64,000 nucleotides of DNA from Xiphias gladius (Eukaryota; Chordata; Actinopteri; Istiophoriformes; Xiphiidae): positions 18,619,210 to 18,683,209 of the forward strand of contig NC_053416.1 of assembly GCF_016859285.1 (NCBI RefSeq), in the 5' to 3' direction. The notes under the pieces are model-generated. The model was not told where the DNA came from and did no database searches. It was given only the letters and a program-made list of their open reading frames with translations. Numbering within the stretch: position 1 is the stretch's first letter; every line of letters begins with the position of its first letter. Below, piece after piece: positions 63,931 through 64,000 of this stretch. The translations under genes and the position numbers were made by a program.

Positions 63931-64000
63931 CTATAAAAAGAAGATGAAATACAATGTTTGTCAAGCAAGTGAACATGATAACATTTTTTCCATCACTCAT

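Overview
This window looks like nuclear DNA of a ray-finned (teleost) fish. The genes are vertebrate, with many short exons and GT-AG introns. The introns and spacers carry hairpin-like miniature elements typical of fish, Tc1-like transposons and long CA/TG microsatellites. The species cannot be fixed from sequence alone. No prokaryotic, viral, CRISPR or organellar features were seen.

Layout from left to right. (1) The 3' end of a nectin-family adhesion receptor (+, 1869-4719, 5' exons off the left edge). (2) A complete short-form reticulon, rtn2-like (-, 10679-14225). (3) A complete PP2C-type phosphatase, ppm1n-like (+, 16536-21736). (4) A complete THIK-type two-pore potassium channel, kcnk12-like (-, 24054-25560). 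(5) The catalytic part of an inositol-trisphosphate 3-kinase, itpkc-like (-, 27872-29573). (6) A complete ccdc61/VFL3 (+, 33164-37051). (7) Most of an ATRX-type chromatin remodeller (-, 38953-63930; the N-terminal exons lie beyond the right edge). I rebuilt exons by hand from splice sites, reading frame and protein similarity. All junctions given keep frame.

Several genes (RTN2, PPM1N, CCDC61, a nectin, ITPKC) have human relatives on chromosome 19q13, so this looks like a conserved 19q13-type block. ATRX is X-linked in humans, so its place here points to a rearrangement or a paralogue. The genes have unrelated jobs: cell adhesion, ER shaping, dephosphorylation, K+ leak, inositol phosphate signalling, centriole/basal body assembly and chromatin remodelling. 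They do not form an operon or pathway. rtn2/ppm1n and itpkc/ccdc61 are head-to-head, while ppm1n/kcnk12 and ccdc61/atrx are tail-to-tail.

The most interesting points are in the atrx locus. There is an open reading frame running 62 codons past an exon donor into a 4.7-kb intron, which could give a truncated isoform. An inverted, broken copy of one atrx helicase exon sits inside a nearby atrx intron beside a Tc1-like element that has lost its left outer terminus. A degraded second Tc1-like copy lies in another atrx intron. Three dispersed repeat families each occur twice in the window.
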